Assembly: GCA_937934595.1 (NCBI GenBank)
Contig: CALGZA010000107.1
Coordinates: forward strand, 1 to 43,112
Source of the DNA: an uncultured Verrucomicrobiales bacterium
GTDB lineage: Bacteria; Verrucomicrobiota; Verrucomicrobiia; Verrucomicrobiales; Akkermansiaceae
DNA length: 43,112 nucleotides
Direction of reading: 5' to 3'
Part shown: positions 7,052 to 15,550 of the stretch, one piece after another
How positions within the stretch are numbered: position 1 is the stretch's first letter
Layout: each line of letters begins with the position of its first letter
Notes under the pieces: generated by a model
Database searches by the model: none
What the model was told of the DNA's origin: nothing
The model's input: only the letters and a program-made list of their open reading frames with translations
Position numbers and translations under genes: made by a program

Positions 7052-9580
7052 CTAACTAGAAGACGCTTTCTCGTCAGATTTAGGTTTCCGCTTTAAAGGC
7101 TTGAAAATTAATTCATCCCCACCCTTCTTACGACTAACCTTCACATTATCCCCCTCCTTCACCTCACCTCTGAGTAACGCTTCCGCCAAAGGATCTTCCA
7201 TAAATCTCTCAACAGCACGCCTCATAGGTCTCGCTCCATACTTAGGATCATGCCCCTTCTCAACCAAAAGATCACGAGCAGCCTTATCGAGCTTAATCGT
7301 GATAGACTTCTGCTCAAGCCTCTCATAGAGCTTACTACACTCAAGATCCACAATAACATCGAGATCCTTCTTCTCAAGCGAATGGAAGACAACAAGCTCA
7401 TCAAGCCTATTCAAAAACTCCGGCTTGAAAAACTTACCAGACTCTTCCAAGGTCTTACTCTTCATACCCTCGTAATCCGCCTCATCCTCACTCATCGCAC
7501 CAAAGCCAAGTGCCGACTGTCGCTTCACTGTCGATGCCCCCACATTGGATGTTAAAATAATAATCGTATTTCTGAAATCAATCTTCCTTCCAAAACTATC
7601 CGTAACCATACCCTCCTCAAGAATCTGTAGTAACAAATTCATCACATCAGGGTGCGCTTTCTCAATCTCATCAAAAAGTATCACTGAATACGGCCTGCGT
7701 CTAACAGCTTCAGAAAGCTGACCACCTTCCTCATACCCCACATACCCCGGAGGTGATCCTATCAACCGACTCGTCGAAAACTTCTCCATATACTCAGACA
7801 TGTCGATCTGTATCAAAGAGTCCGTATCACCAAACATGAATTCCGCCAAGTTGCGAGCTAGATAGGTCTTACCCACTCCAGTAGGCCCCAAGAACAAAAA
7901 TGAACCAATAGGACGTCGTGGATCTTTCAAATCAGCACGTGACCTCCTCAAAGCCTTACTAATAGCTATCACCGCCTCATCCTGCCCTACAACCCGTGAC
8001 TTCAAGTCCTCTTCCATCTTGAGCAGTTTCTCAGCCTCTTTCTCCTCCATGCGCTGAAGAGGTATACCAGTCCACTTAGACACTACTGTCATAATGTCAT
8101 CTTCATTCACCTCTATGACACTCTCATCACTCTCTGTCTTCCAGTCAGATAAAATATCCTCTAACTTCTGCTTCGCCTTCTTCTCCTCATCCCTACATGA
8201 TGCAGCCTTCTCAAAGTCCTGCTCATCTATCGCTCCCACCTTCGCCTTATTGATAACCTGGATCTCAGCCTCTAGCTCCTTCAGCTCAGGCGGTCGCGTC
8301 ATCTGACTAATACGCGCCCTTGAACCAGCCTCATCTAATACATCAATTGCCTTGTCCGGAAGAAATCTACCAGTCAAATAACGAGATGATAACTTCACTG
8401 ACGCCTCCAGTGCATCCTCAGTATACCGCGCCTTATGATGACTCTCATACTTCTCTCGTAATCCTTGAAGGATCTTAACCGTATCTTCCTGTGTAGGTTC
8501 CTCCACCCTCACCTGCTGAAATCGTCTCTCTAACGCTGAATCTTTCTCTATAAATTTCCTATACTCATTCAGTGTAGTAGCACCCACACACTGCAACTCA
8601 GAACGACTCAACGCTGGCTTAATTATGTTAGAAGCATCCATCGCTCCCTCGGCAGATCCAGCTCCCACAATAGTATGAAGCTCGTCAATAAAGAGAATAA
8701 CATCCCCCACCTTCTTAATTTCATCCATCACAGCCTTGATACGCTCCTCAAACTGCCCCCTATACTTAGTTCCCGCCACCATCAGAGCAAGATCCAGTGT
8801 CACCACCTTCTTATCTCGCAACAACTCAGGAACATTTCCAGATACAATCTCCTGTGCTAAACCCTCAATAATTGCCGTTTTACCTACTCCCGCCTCACCT
8901 ACAAGCACCGGATTATTCTTAGTCCGTCGACAAAGAATCTGGATCACACGCTCAGTCTCTGACTGCCTTCCTATAACCGGATCAAGCTTACCCTCTCTCG
9001 CTACCTTGGTAAGATCTCTACCAAATGCCTTCAAAGCTGGTGTCTTTGTCTTATCCTTACCATCAGACCCTTCTTCATCATCGGAATCATCAGATTCATC
9101 TTCAAACGCCTCAAAAATATCCTCATCATTATCATCAGGATCAAAATTAGGATCAATTTCAGCCAAAACCTCCTGACGTGTCGTCTGAATACTTATATTT
9201 AAACTATTTAATACACGTGCAGCCACACCCTCACCTTCATGCAGCAAACCCAGTAAAAGATGCTCAGTCCCTACATAAGAATGATTTAGTTGCTTCGCCT
9301 CCTTGTCCGCTAAACTAAGAACCTTCTTCACACGCGGAGTATAAGGAATCTGTCCAGATATCGTCTGATCCGGTCCCTTACCTACCTGCTTCTCCACCTC
9401 AACTCGCACAGTCTCTAACTGAAGTCCCATCTTCTCTAAAACATTCACAGCCACACCCTGACCTAGCTTTATAAGACCCAGTAGCACATGCTCAGTGCCT
9501 ACGTAATTGTGATTAAAGCGCTCTGCTTCCTTCCTGGCTAACGCCAATACCTGCTGTGCTCTCGGAGTGAAATTATTCAT
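7052..9580 (-). CDS. clpC: ATP-dependent Clp protease ATPase subunit ClpC
   Basis: ClpC unfolds proteins and feeds them to ClpP; with McsB it degrades arginine-phosphorylated substrates. The 842 residues contain two N-terminal Clp repeats (about 1-70 and 80-145), AAA1 with Walker A GEAGVGKT (228-235) and Walker B VILFIDE (294-300), a middle domain with a UVR motif (about 452-475), and AAA2 with Walker A GPTGVGKT (565-572). A Leu-Gly-Phe loop for ClpP docking follows in AAA2. Odd point: residues 147-172 between N-domain and AAA1 are a long, almost purely acidic linker not found in Bacillus ClpC. The gene is last in the mcsA-mcsB-clpC operon, 6 bp after mcsB, and ends at a terminator. No clpP is in the window. 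Confidence 0.96.
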   Translation of the reverse strand: MNNFTPRAQQVLALARKEAERFNHNYVGTEHVLLGLIKLGQGVAVNVLEKMGLQLETVRVEVEKQVGKGPDQTISGQIPYTPRVKKVLSLADKEAKQLNHSYVGTEHLLLGLLHEGEGVAARVLNSLNISIQTTRQEVLAEIDPNFDPDDNDEDIFEAFEDESDDSDDEEGSDGKDKTKTPALKAFGRDLTKVAREGKLDPVIGRQSETERVIQILCRRTKNNPVLVGEAGVGKTAIIEGLAQEIVSGNVPELLRDKKVVTLDLALMVAGTKYRGQFEERIKAVMDEIKKVGDVILFIDELHTIVGAGSAEGAMDASNIIKPALSRSELQCVGATTLNEYRKFIEKDSALERRFQQVRVEEPTQEDTVKILQGLREKYESHHKARYTEDALEASVKLSSRYLTGRFLPDKAIDVLDEAGSRARISQMTRPPELKELEAEIQVINKAKVGAIDEQDFEKAASCRDEEKKAKQKLEDILSDWKTESDESVIEVNEDDIMTVVSKWTGIPLQRMEEKEAEKLLKMEEDLKSRVVGQDEAVIAISKALRRSRADLKDPRRPIGSFLFLGPTGVGKTYLARNLAEFMFGDTDSLIQIDMSEYMEKFSTSRLIGSPPGYVGYEEGGQLSEAVRRRPYSVILFDEIEKAHPDVMNLLLQILEEGMVTDSFGRKIDFRNTIIILTSNVGASTVKRQSALGFGAMSEDEADYEGMKSKTLEESGKFFKPEFLNRLDELVVFHSLEKKDLDVIVDLECSKLYERLEQKSITIKLDKAARDLLVEKGHDPKYGARPMRRAVERFMEDPLAEALLRGEVKEGDNVKVSRKKGGDELIFKPLKRKPKSDEKASSS

Positions 9581-9586
9581 TCTATT

Positions 9587-10726
9587 CTAATCTATGGGGG
9601 GCTCTATGGGAAGCTCATCACCATCATCAGTGATGTCTACTTCATTCGCTACATTACTAATAGCAGGTGGTTTTAAATTTTGCAACTGATCACGTATTAT
9701 TTCTGCTCTTATAACATCTCTCTTCTCAGGTTCTAACTCCTTCCCTGCATAGAGCTGTAAATGCGCAGGCTGTATCTCCATCATCAACTCATCACACAAC
9801 TGCATCGTACCCTCAGGAAAATAACCTAAATCAGCACCCAAACGCATCAAAGATATATGCGTAAACGCCTCCTTTGAATCAAATAAATGAGCATGCTTTA
9901 ATATCCCATATGCCCTGCATATTTTATCCGTAAGCGTATCAGAATCCTCCTCCATCATCTTCAACCGTGCATTCCGCTCATGATTCGCTACCTGCTTAAT
10001 CACGCGCTCCAACCGATCTATTATAGATTCCTCAGACTCCCCAAGCGTAGACTGATTAGATATCTGAAATAAATCACCCAGCGACTCAGTACCCTCACCA
10101 AATAACCCTCTCACCACCAACCCTATCTTACCCACTGCCTGAAGCACTTGATTTATCTGATTTGACAACACTAAAGCCGGCAAATGCAACATCGCAGATG
10201 CCCTCATACCCGTTCCCAAATTAGTAGGACACGCTGTAATATAACCTAACTTAGCATCAAATGCATATCGCAACTTCGTCTCAAGCTCCTTGTCTAAAGA
10301 ATCTAGTAAATCATAAGCCTCTCGCAATCGCATCCCAGAATAAATAGACTGCATCCTCAAATGGTCTTCCTCATTAACCATCAATGATAATGACTGCTTC
10401 CTATTTACCACCGCTGCACACCCCTCACTCCTCGCTGCCTGCTCCCTACTGATAAGATGTCGCTCCACCATCACCTGCTTTTGCAATGAATCTAAATTCG
10501 ATAACTCCTGAGAAAAACCATCCTTCATCGTCGCTAAACTCCTCACTTCAGGAAGAATCGTATTCATGATCTCCTTCCGCTCAGCCTTCATAGCCCAGCC
10601 AGGAAAAGGCTCCTCTCGCAGATTACGAGCCAGACGTATCCTACTCGTTATCACCACAGCATTCTCCTTTCCCTTACCTGTCATCCAGTCGGCAGGATGC
10701 TTCACTAATGTCGTAAATCTCATCAT
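9587..10726 (-). CDS. mcsB: Protein arginine kinase McsB
   Basis: McsB phosphorylates arginines on misfolded or regulatory proteins, marking them for ClpC-ClpP. The 379 residues keep the phosphagen-kinase hallmarks: SRIRLARN (28-35, nucleotide-binding arginines), NEEDH with catalytic Glu at 119-120, CPTNLGTGMRAS with the reactive Cys at 166, and VRGLFGEGTESLGDLFQISNQ-type loops. The phosphoarginine-sensing pocket motif RDxxRA is present as RDVIRA (336-341), so allosteric control looks intact. A tail of about 30 residues rich in Asp, Glu and Pro follows the fold. A second Met follows the first, so the start could be 10723. It sits between mcsA (7 bp away) and clpC (6 bp away). No ctsR repressor gene accompanies the operon. 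Confidence 0.95.
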   Translation of the reverse strand: MMRFTTLVKHPADWMTGKGKENAVVITSRIRLARNLREEPFPGWAMKAERKEIMNTILPEVRSLATMKDGFSQELSNLDSLQKQVMVERHLISREQAARSEGCAAVVNRKQSLSLMVNEEDHLRMQSIYSGMRLREAYDLLDSLDKELETKLRYAFDAKLGYITACPTNLGTGMRASAMLHLPALVLSNQINQVLQAVGKIGLVVRGLFGEGTESLGDLFQISNQSTLGESEESIIDRLERVIKQVANHERNARLKMMEEDSDTLTDKICRAYGILKHAHLFDSKEAFTHISLMRLGADLGYFPEGTMQLCDELMMEIQPAHLQLYAGKELEPEKRDVIRAEIIRDQLQNLKPPAISNVANEVDITDDGDELPIEPPID

Positions 10727-10733
10727 ATCACTA

Positions 10734-11234
10734 CTAACCCTCAGATAAACTCTTCCTTAAAACCAATAACTCCTCTTTATACTGACCTGCCTTCTCATAC
10801 TCCTCATTCTCAATAGCCTTTGCCAGCTTCAACTCCAAATCCTCTACTCTCTCTTTACCCTCTATCGCCTGAAGCATCCCTTCAGGAACTTTCCCTATAT
10901 GCTGTGTCCCCTTATGCATATTCCCTATCATATTCCTCACTTCTTGTTCAAAGACCTCATAACACGCACTACAGCCTAATCTACCAACATTATGCAAATC
11001 ATCCAAAGTAAACCCACACTGCAAACACTCACCGCCCATGCTCAATGTATCTCTTCCCACTTCCGGAGTCTCTTGTCCATCATTCATCAGCATATCTGAA
11101 ATATTAAAATTATCTAAATTCGTTATCCCCTTCTCATCTGCACAGCCAGCACAGAGATGGGTCTTTTGTGACTTATCTCCCACTATCTTAGTAAAGATCA
11201 CAGTCGCTTCTTGTTCACAGAATTGGCACTTCAT
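10734..11234 (-). CDS. mcsA: McsA, zinc-finger activator of McsB
   Basis: McsA binds and activates the arginine kinase McsB. From the start at 11234 (166 residues; the frame extends to 11255) it begins MKCQFCEQEA, the first CxxC of a zinc site, completed by CAGC at about 29-32. A second four-Cys pair, CLQCG and CSAC, follows. The last third is a UVR-type coiled helix (about 125-160) of the ELKLAKAIENEEYEKAG form that also occurs in UvrB and ClpC. Length and layout match Firmicute McsA. It is the first gene of the operon, so its upstream gap carries the promoter, but I cannot see a CtsR-type heptad repeat there. Confidence 0.9.
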   Translation of the reverse strand: MKCQFCEQEATVIFTKIVGDKSQKTHLCAGCADEKGITNLDNFNISDMLMNDGQETPEVGRDTLSMGGECLQCGFTLDDLHNVGRLGCSACYEVFEQEVRNMIGNMHKGTQHIGKVPEGMLQAIEGKERVEDLELKLAKAIENEEYEKAGQYKEELLVLRKSLSEG

Positions 11235-11545
11235 TGTTATAATCAAGATACACACGGTTACATTCAGATGCGAAGACTTTTCTCAGGAAAATAACTTTTC
11301 CGTAATACGAATTTCACTTCACTGAACACACACATTGAACATCAACCTCAAAATAAGTGATTTACAACCAATAAACGACCAATCCCCACAAACATTCCCA
11401 CCTTCTCACCAACACTTACATAAAGTAAAACAATGAGAAAAAATAGCAGAACCCCAACCACCGACCACATGACTTTTACTGCGAAGCATTTAACTATAAG
11501 CTTGGTTATATCCATTTTCTAAGAAAAGATACCTCCACTACCCCC
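11235..11545. other. Divergent intergenic region between mcsA and the MATE gene
   Basis: About 310 bp holding the control regions of two divergent genes. I searched by eye for tandem heptads of the CtsR box and for strong -35/-10 pairs and found none that I would call. Confidence 0.45.
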
Positions 11546-12895
11546 ATGACCACTCTCAAAGAAAGCAAGATCATCTTCTGCCTCGCCTTGCCCCTCATCA
11601 TCGGTCAAATAGGCCAAATGCTACTCGGACTCGTAGACTCCATCATGATAGCCAAGCTCGGAGTTACCGAACTCGCCGCTCTCACCATGGCAAACAACCT
11701 TTTCAACATCCCCTTCATTTTCGGAATCGGAATCATGACCTGCGTCTCCATTCGCACAGCAAACGAAAAAGGAGCTAATAACCCCTCTGAAGCCAGAGCT
11801 ATCTGCATCAATGGAACCTACCTCTCTCTCATTATCGGCTCCATATTCTTCCTCCTCTCCTGGATCACCAGCTACCACCTAGATTTCTTAAACCAAGACC
11901 CAGAAGTCGCCACCAGATCAAAAGACTATTTCATCATTATCAGCGTATCACTCATCCCAGGAATATTAGCTGCTACTCTCAAAAACCACGCAGACGCTCT
12001 AGATAAAATGTGGACCGCATTCTCCATCAGCATGGCCAGTGTAGCTCTAAACATCCTCTTAAATTGGATCCTCATCTACGGAAATCTAGGAGCCCCCGCC
12101 ATGGGACTCGAGGGCGCAGGCTACGCCACCCTCATTTCACGCACACTTCTAGCCATATCAATGATTATCTGGTTCACCATGGACTCTAACCTGGCATCAT
12201 GGACACCTCTCAAATGGATTCAAAAAATCAACTGGAAAGAAATCTCTTCACTCTTCAAACTCGGCTTCCCAGCAGGACTACACATCCTCACAGAAGTTGG
12301 AGCATTCGTAATGAGTGGCATCATGATGGGATGGATCAGCAAAGAAGCCCTCGCAGCTCAGCAGATCGCCATGGTCTGCACCGGCACAGCATTCATGATA
12401 CCCCTCGGCATCTCTATCGCACTCACCATGCGCATTGCCGAAACAAGAGGCACCAAGCTCACCTCAGACCTCCGCTCTACATACTTATCTGGTTGGCTTC
12501 TCACCCTCATATTATCCACCCTCACAGCACTTCTCTTCATCATCTTCGGAGAATATCTAGCAACTCTATTCATAAAAAACACCCCCACCGTAATCTCATT
12601 CGCCACTAGCTTCCTAATCGTCGCAGGCGTATTCCAAATTGTCGATGGTCAGCAAGTCGCCTCCGCAGGCATGCTCCGCGGGCATCAAGATACTAAAACA
12701 CCAGCCATGATCGCATTTATTTCATACTGGATAATAGGCATACCCTTCGGTTACACCCTAGCATTCCACTCTAAAATCGGAGCAGTCGGAATATGGTGGG
12801 GACTTGCTCTTGGCCTTACCATTGCTTGCATATCACTCGCCATCAGAGTCTGGAAATTCAATCCATCAAAAAAATACACTAATACCCAGCACTAA
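11546..12895 (+). CDS. MATE-family multidrug/toxin efflux transporter
   Basis: A 449-residue inner-membrane antiporter with about 12 hydrophobic spans in two six-helix halves, the size and layout of NorM/DinF-type MATE proteins. The N-terminus shows the family pattern LALPLIIGQIGQMLLGLVDSIM, and the second half opens with a matching segment, LGFPAGLHILTEVGAF. Such proteins export cationic drugs, dyes or metabolites using a Na+ or H+ gradient; the substrate cannot be read here. There is no Shine-Dalgarno before the ATG. It is divergent from mcsA and appears monocistronic; the metal-binding gene starts 104 bp downstream and could share the transcript. Confidence 0.92.
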   Translation: MTTLKESKIIFCLALPLIIGQIGQMLLGLVDSIMIAKLGVTELAALTMANNLFNIPFIFGIGIMTCVSIRTANEKGANNPSEARAICINGTYLSLIIGSIFFLLSWITSYHLDFLNQDPEVATRSKDYFIIISVSLIPGILAATLKNHADALDKMWTAFSISMASVALNILLNWILIYGNLGAPAMGLEGAGYATLISRTLLAISMIIWFTMDSNLASWTPLKWIQKINWKEISSLFKLGFPAGLHILTEVGAFVMSGIMMGWISKEALAAQQIAMVCTGTAFMIPLGISIALTMRIAETRGTKLTSDLRSTYLSGWLLTLILSTLTALLFIIFGEYLATLFIKNTPTVISFATSFLIVAGVFQIVDGQQVASAGMLRGHQDTKTPAMIAFISYWIIGIPFGYTLAFHSKIGAVGIWWGLALGLTIACISLAIRVWKFNPSKKYTNTQH

Positions 12896-12999
12896 CTCAA
12901 AACAGACAAAAATTCTCTGGAATAAAAATCTCTCATCACTCTCATACCTTCGTAAACCAACTGGACAAACCAGTAAAACACAACTAAACTAAAACCAAT

Positions 13000-13599
13000 A
13001 TGAAATTACTATACACTATTTTATCAGCATCCACACTAGGCTTTACAGCGATCGCTTCAGCAGAGAAAACATGCAAATTAAACCAAAAACACTGTGCATT
13101 AACGACAGCGAAAACAGAAAAATGCAGCAAACAAAAATGCGATACAGAATGTGACGAAGACTCACTAACCAATCTCGTAGTCACAGGCATGACATGCGGC
13201 AAATGCTCCACTAAACTAAAAGCATCACTCGCCAAAATCGAAGGAGTCACTGTCAAAAAAGTCTGCCTCAAGTCCGGCAACGTCGCAGTCAAAATCAACG
13301 CAGATAAAGCCAACGCAGCTAAAGTTCACGCCGCCATCGCAGACACCGGCTTCAAAGTAGCCGGCGAGAAACTAAACATCCCAGTAACAGGAATGACATG
13401 CGGAGCATGCACCAAAAAAGTAAGCACCGCCCTCACATCACTAGAAGGATGTTCTGTGAATAGTGTTTGTCATAAGTCAGGCCACGCATCAGTCACCATA
13501 GACACAGCGAAAACATCGAAAGAGAAAGTCATCAAAGCTATCACCAACTCAGGATTCAAAGTAACAACAGCAAAAAAAAGCGCACCTGTGAAAGGCTAG
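13000..13599 (+). CDS. Secreted tandem heavy-metal-associated (HMA) domain protein
   Basis: A 199-residue exported metal-binding protein. Residues 1-21 form a signal peptide ending in ASA. A Cys-rich spacer (about 22-55) has five cysteines at 25, 32, 42, 47 and 51. Two HMA domains follow, each with GMTCGxC: residues 63-69 and 131-137. Isolated HMA domains (CopZ, MerP, CopA N-domains) carry Cu(I), Hg or Zn in the CxxC pair. Each domain also has an extra Cys pattern after the first helix (VCLKSGN and VCHKSGH), which shows the two arose by duplication. No P-type ATPase or metal sensor is adjacent. A periplasmic copper chaperone or scavenger is the likeliest role (inference). A strong terminator follows. 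Confidence 0.9.
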   Translation: MKLLYTILSASTLGFTAIASAEKTCKLNQKHCALTTAKTEKCSKQKCDTECDEDSLTNLVVTGMTCGKCSTKLKASLAKIEGVTVKKVCLKSGNVAVKINADKANAAKVHAAIADTGFKVAGEKLNIPVTGMTCGACTKKVSTALTSLEGCSVNSVCHKSGHASVTIDTAKTSKEKVIKAITNSGFKVTTAKKSAPVKG

Positions 13600-13640
13600 T
13601 AGTCGCTCCAAAAAAAATACATACCCTTTTAAAAAACACC

Positions 13641-13673
13641 AAGCTCTCAGTGCAATCGCACCTGAGAGCTTTT
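13641..13673 (+). terminator. Rho-independent terminator of the HMA gene
   Basis: A perfect 10-bp stem, aagctctcag (13641-13650) with ctgagagctt (13662-13671), can be extended inward by a tgc/gca pairing. A short T-run follows on the plus strand. It lies 42 bases past the stop. Confidence 0.82.
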
Positions 13674-13743
13674 CACGTCCACCCCAAAAACAACTTAAAT
13701 TTAATTTGTTCTCACCTAAACCATCTACTAACTTAACCCCAAC

Positions 13744-14649
13744 ATGAACAGAAGGAACTTTATTAAGACATCCGCCGCCACCATAGTCGCTAACGCACTC
13801 ACCTCACTCAATAGCCCTGCTTCTAATTCACCAACAGCTCCACTATTCGAAATCTCACTAGCGGAATGGTCACTTCACCGCACCATCTGGAAAAAACAAC
13901 TCACAAACCTAGATTTCCCAAAATACGCCAAAGATCAATTCGGCATCACAGCCGTCGAATACGTCAACGTCTTCTTCAAAGATAAAGCCCTAGACAATAA
14001 ATACCTGACAGAACTCAAAAAACGAACTTCAGATGAATCCATCAAAAATCTCCTCATCATGGTAGACGCAGAAGGCCACATCGGAGCCAAAAATCTCAAA
14101 CAAAGACAACAAGCCGTAGATAACCATAAAAAATGGGTCGAAGCTGCAAAATCACTAGGATGCCACTCCATCAGGGTCAACGCCCACACATCAGGAAAAG
14201 ATCGCCACGAAAAAACTCTAAACACCATCGATGGACTCACCAAACTCTCAGAATTCGCAAAACCACTCAACATCAACATCATCGTCGAAAACCACGGCGG
14301 CCTCTCATCTGACGGAGCCTGGCTCGCTAATGTCCTCAAAACCGTCAACCTCCCAAACTGTGGATCACTCCCAGACTTCGGTAACTTCTACAAATACGAT
14401 CGCTACCAAGGAATCTCAGACCTGATGCCATTCGCCAAAGGCGTAAGCGCCAAAAGCAATGCATTCGATGACAAAGGAAACGAAAAATACACAGACTTCT
14501 ACAAAGCAATGAAAATCTGCCTCGATGCCGGCTACCGCGGTCACGTTGGCATAGAATGGGCTGGTAACAAAATCTCAGAACCCGAAGGCATCCTCAAAAC
14601 AAAAGCTCTCCTCGAAAAAATACGCAAATCAATGACCAAAACAAATTAA
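13744..14649 (+). CDS. Tat-exported TIM-barrel protein (sugar phosphate isomerase/epimerase-like)
   Basis: A 301-residue protein with a clear twin-arginine signal (MNRRNFIKTSAAT), followed by a xylose-isomerase-like TIM barrel. Visible barrel pieces are FEISLAEWSLH at the first strand, GCHSIRVNAHTSGK, INIIVENHGGLSSDGAWL, a PDFGNF segment and the final GYRGHVGIEWAG strand. The Glu, Asp, His and Glu residues in these strands are those that usually bind a divalent metal. Folding before export via Tat fits a metal-dependent enzyme. Verrucomicrobiota and Planctomycetota carry many such exported paralogues, thought to act on sugars or inositols, but the substrate is unknown. It stands alone, with 127 bp to the next start. 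Confidence 0.85.
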   Translation: MNRRNFIKTSAATIVANALTSLNSPASNSPTAPLFEISLAEWSLHRTIWKKQLTNLDFPKYAKDQFGITAVEYVNVFFKDKALDNKYLTELKKRTSDESIKNLLIMVDAEGHIGAKNLKQRQQAVDNHKKWVEAAKSLGCHSIRVNAHTSGKDRHEKTLNTIDGLTKLSEFAKPLNINIIVENHGGLSSDGAWLANVLKTVNLPNCGSLPDFGNFYKYDRYQGISDLMPFAKGVSAKSNAFDDKGNEKYTDFYKAMKICLDAGYRGHVGIEWAGNKISEPEGILKTKALLEKIRKSMTKTN

Positions 14650-14776
14650 ATAAACCAACAAAAACAACCCCACTCACTACAAATTGTAAATTTACTCGAA
14701 GTTTTCCCGACCTTTACAAGATTTGCACTTGGAATCTCCTCCCCACTCACCTACCAAGTGCTCAGCAGATCTCACT

Positions 14777-15538
14777 ATGCGCACTTTACACACATTACTT
14801 AAAAAAGAACTGAAGCAATTTTTCTTCTCACCATTCGGCTGGGTTGTATTCGCTATCATCATGCTCCTTCAAGGATACTGTCTATCTTCAGTCCTTGAAC
14901 AATACAGTAAAAAACCAGTAGTAAACAACATCCTCCTAGATAGCCTTTCCAGCTTTATCTTTACCATCTACTTCCTCTTCCTCTTCCCACTCATCACCAT
15001 GAAACTCTTCGCAGAAGAAGAACGCAGCGGAACACTAGAAACCCTAATGACCGCTCCCATAAAAACCTGGCAAGTAGTCCTGTCTAAATACCTAGCAGCC
15101 CTCACATTCTACTGCTGCCTCTGGATACCTCTCTTTATACAAACCAAAATCTTTAGCTTCTTCTCCAGCACACCCATCCCACTCACAGGCGGTGAAATGA
15201 CTGGCGTATTCCTCATCCTATTCCTCATAGGAACCTTCTTTGTCGCCATCGGTTGCCTCGCATCATCTCTCACTTCAAGCCAAATCATCGCAGCCATCGT
15301 CACCTTCGGATCACTTGCACTCCTTATGGCACTCAGCCAAATCCCCATGATGATGGGAACAGAATTCAGCGGATCATACGGAGCCCAGATATTCCACTAC
15401 ATCAACCTAGGTGAACACATCAGCACGTTCGGACAAGGCCTCATAGACTCCCGCCCATTCGTATACTACTTATCCATGACACTCTTCACTCTCCTCCTCA
15501 CTCACCACGTAGTAGACTACCGCCGCTGGAAAAACTAA
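14777..15538 (+). CDS. ABC-2 type transporter permease (GldF-like)
   Basis: I chose the start at 14777 (253 residues, MRTLHTLLKKELKQFF) because ABC-2 permeases begin with this short amphipathic KKEL-type segment before the first span (FGWVVFAIIMLLQGY). The upstream 18 residues of the open frame look unlike protein. About six membrane segments follow, and the cytoplasmic loop EEERSGTLETLMTAP is a hallmark of the GldF/NosY type. The known role is as part of an ABC exporter or gliding-type complex with GldA (ATPase) and GldG. Here it leads a run with a GldG-like and a DUF4340 gene, 12 and 27 bp apart, but no ATPase gene precedes it. Confidence 0.88.
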   Translation: MRTLHTLLKKELKQFFFSPFGWVVFAIIMLLQGYCLSSVLEQYSKKPVVNNILLDSLSSFIFTIYFLFLFPLITMKLFAEEERSGTLETLMTAPIKTWQVVLSKYLAALTFYCCLWIPLFIQTKIFSFFSSTPIPLTGGEMTGVFLILFLIGTFFVAIGCLASSLTSSQIIAAIVTFGSLALLMALSQIPMMMGTEFSGSYGAQIFHYINLGEHISTFGQGLIDSRPFVYYLSMTLFTLLLTHHVVDYRRWKN

Positions 15539-15550
15539 TTTCATAATCTC

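Noticed and set aside
8736-9176. 146-codon plus-strand frame over clpC
   Set aside because: It is Ser-rich and antisense to the acidic linker and AAA1 of ClpC, so a shadow.
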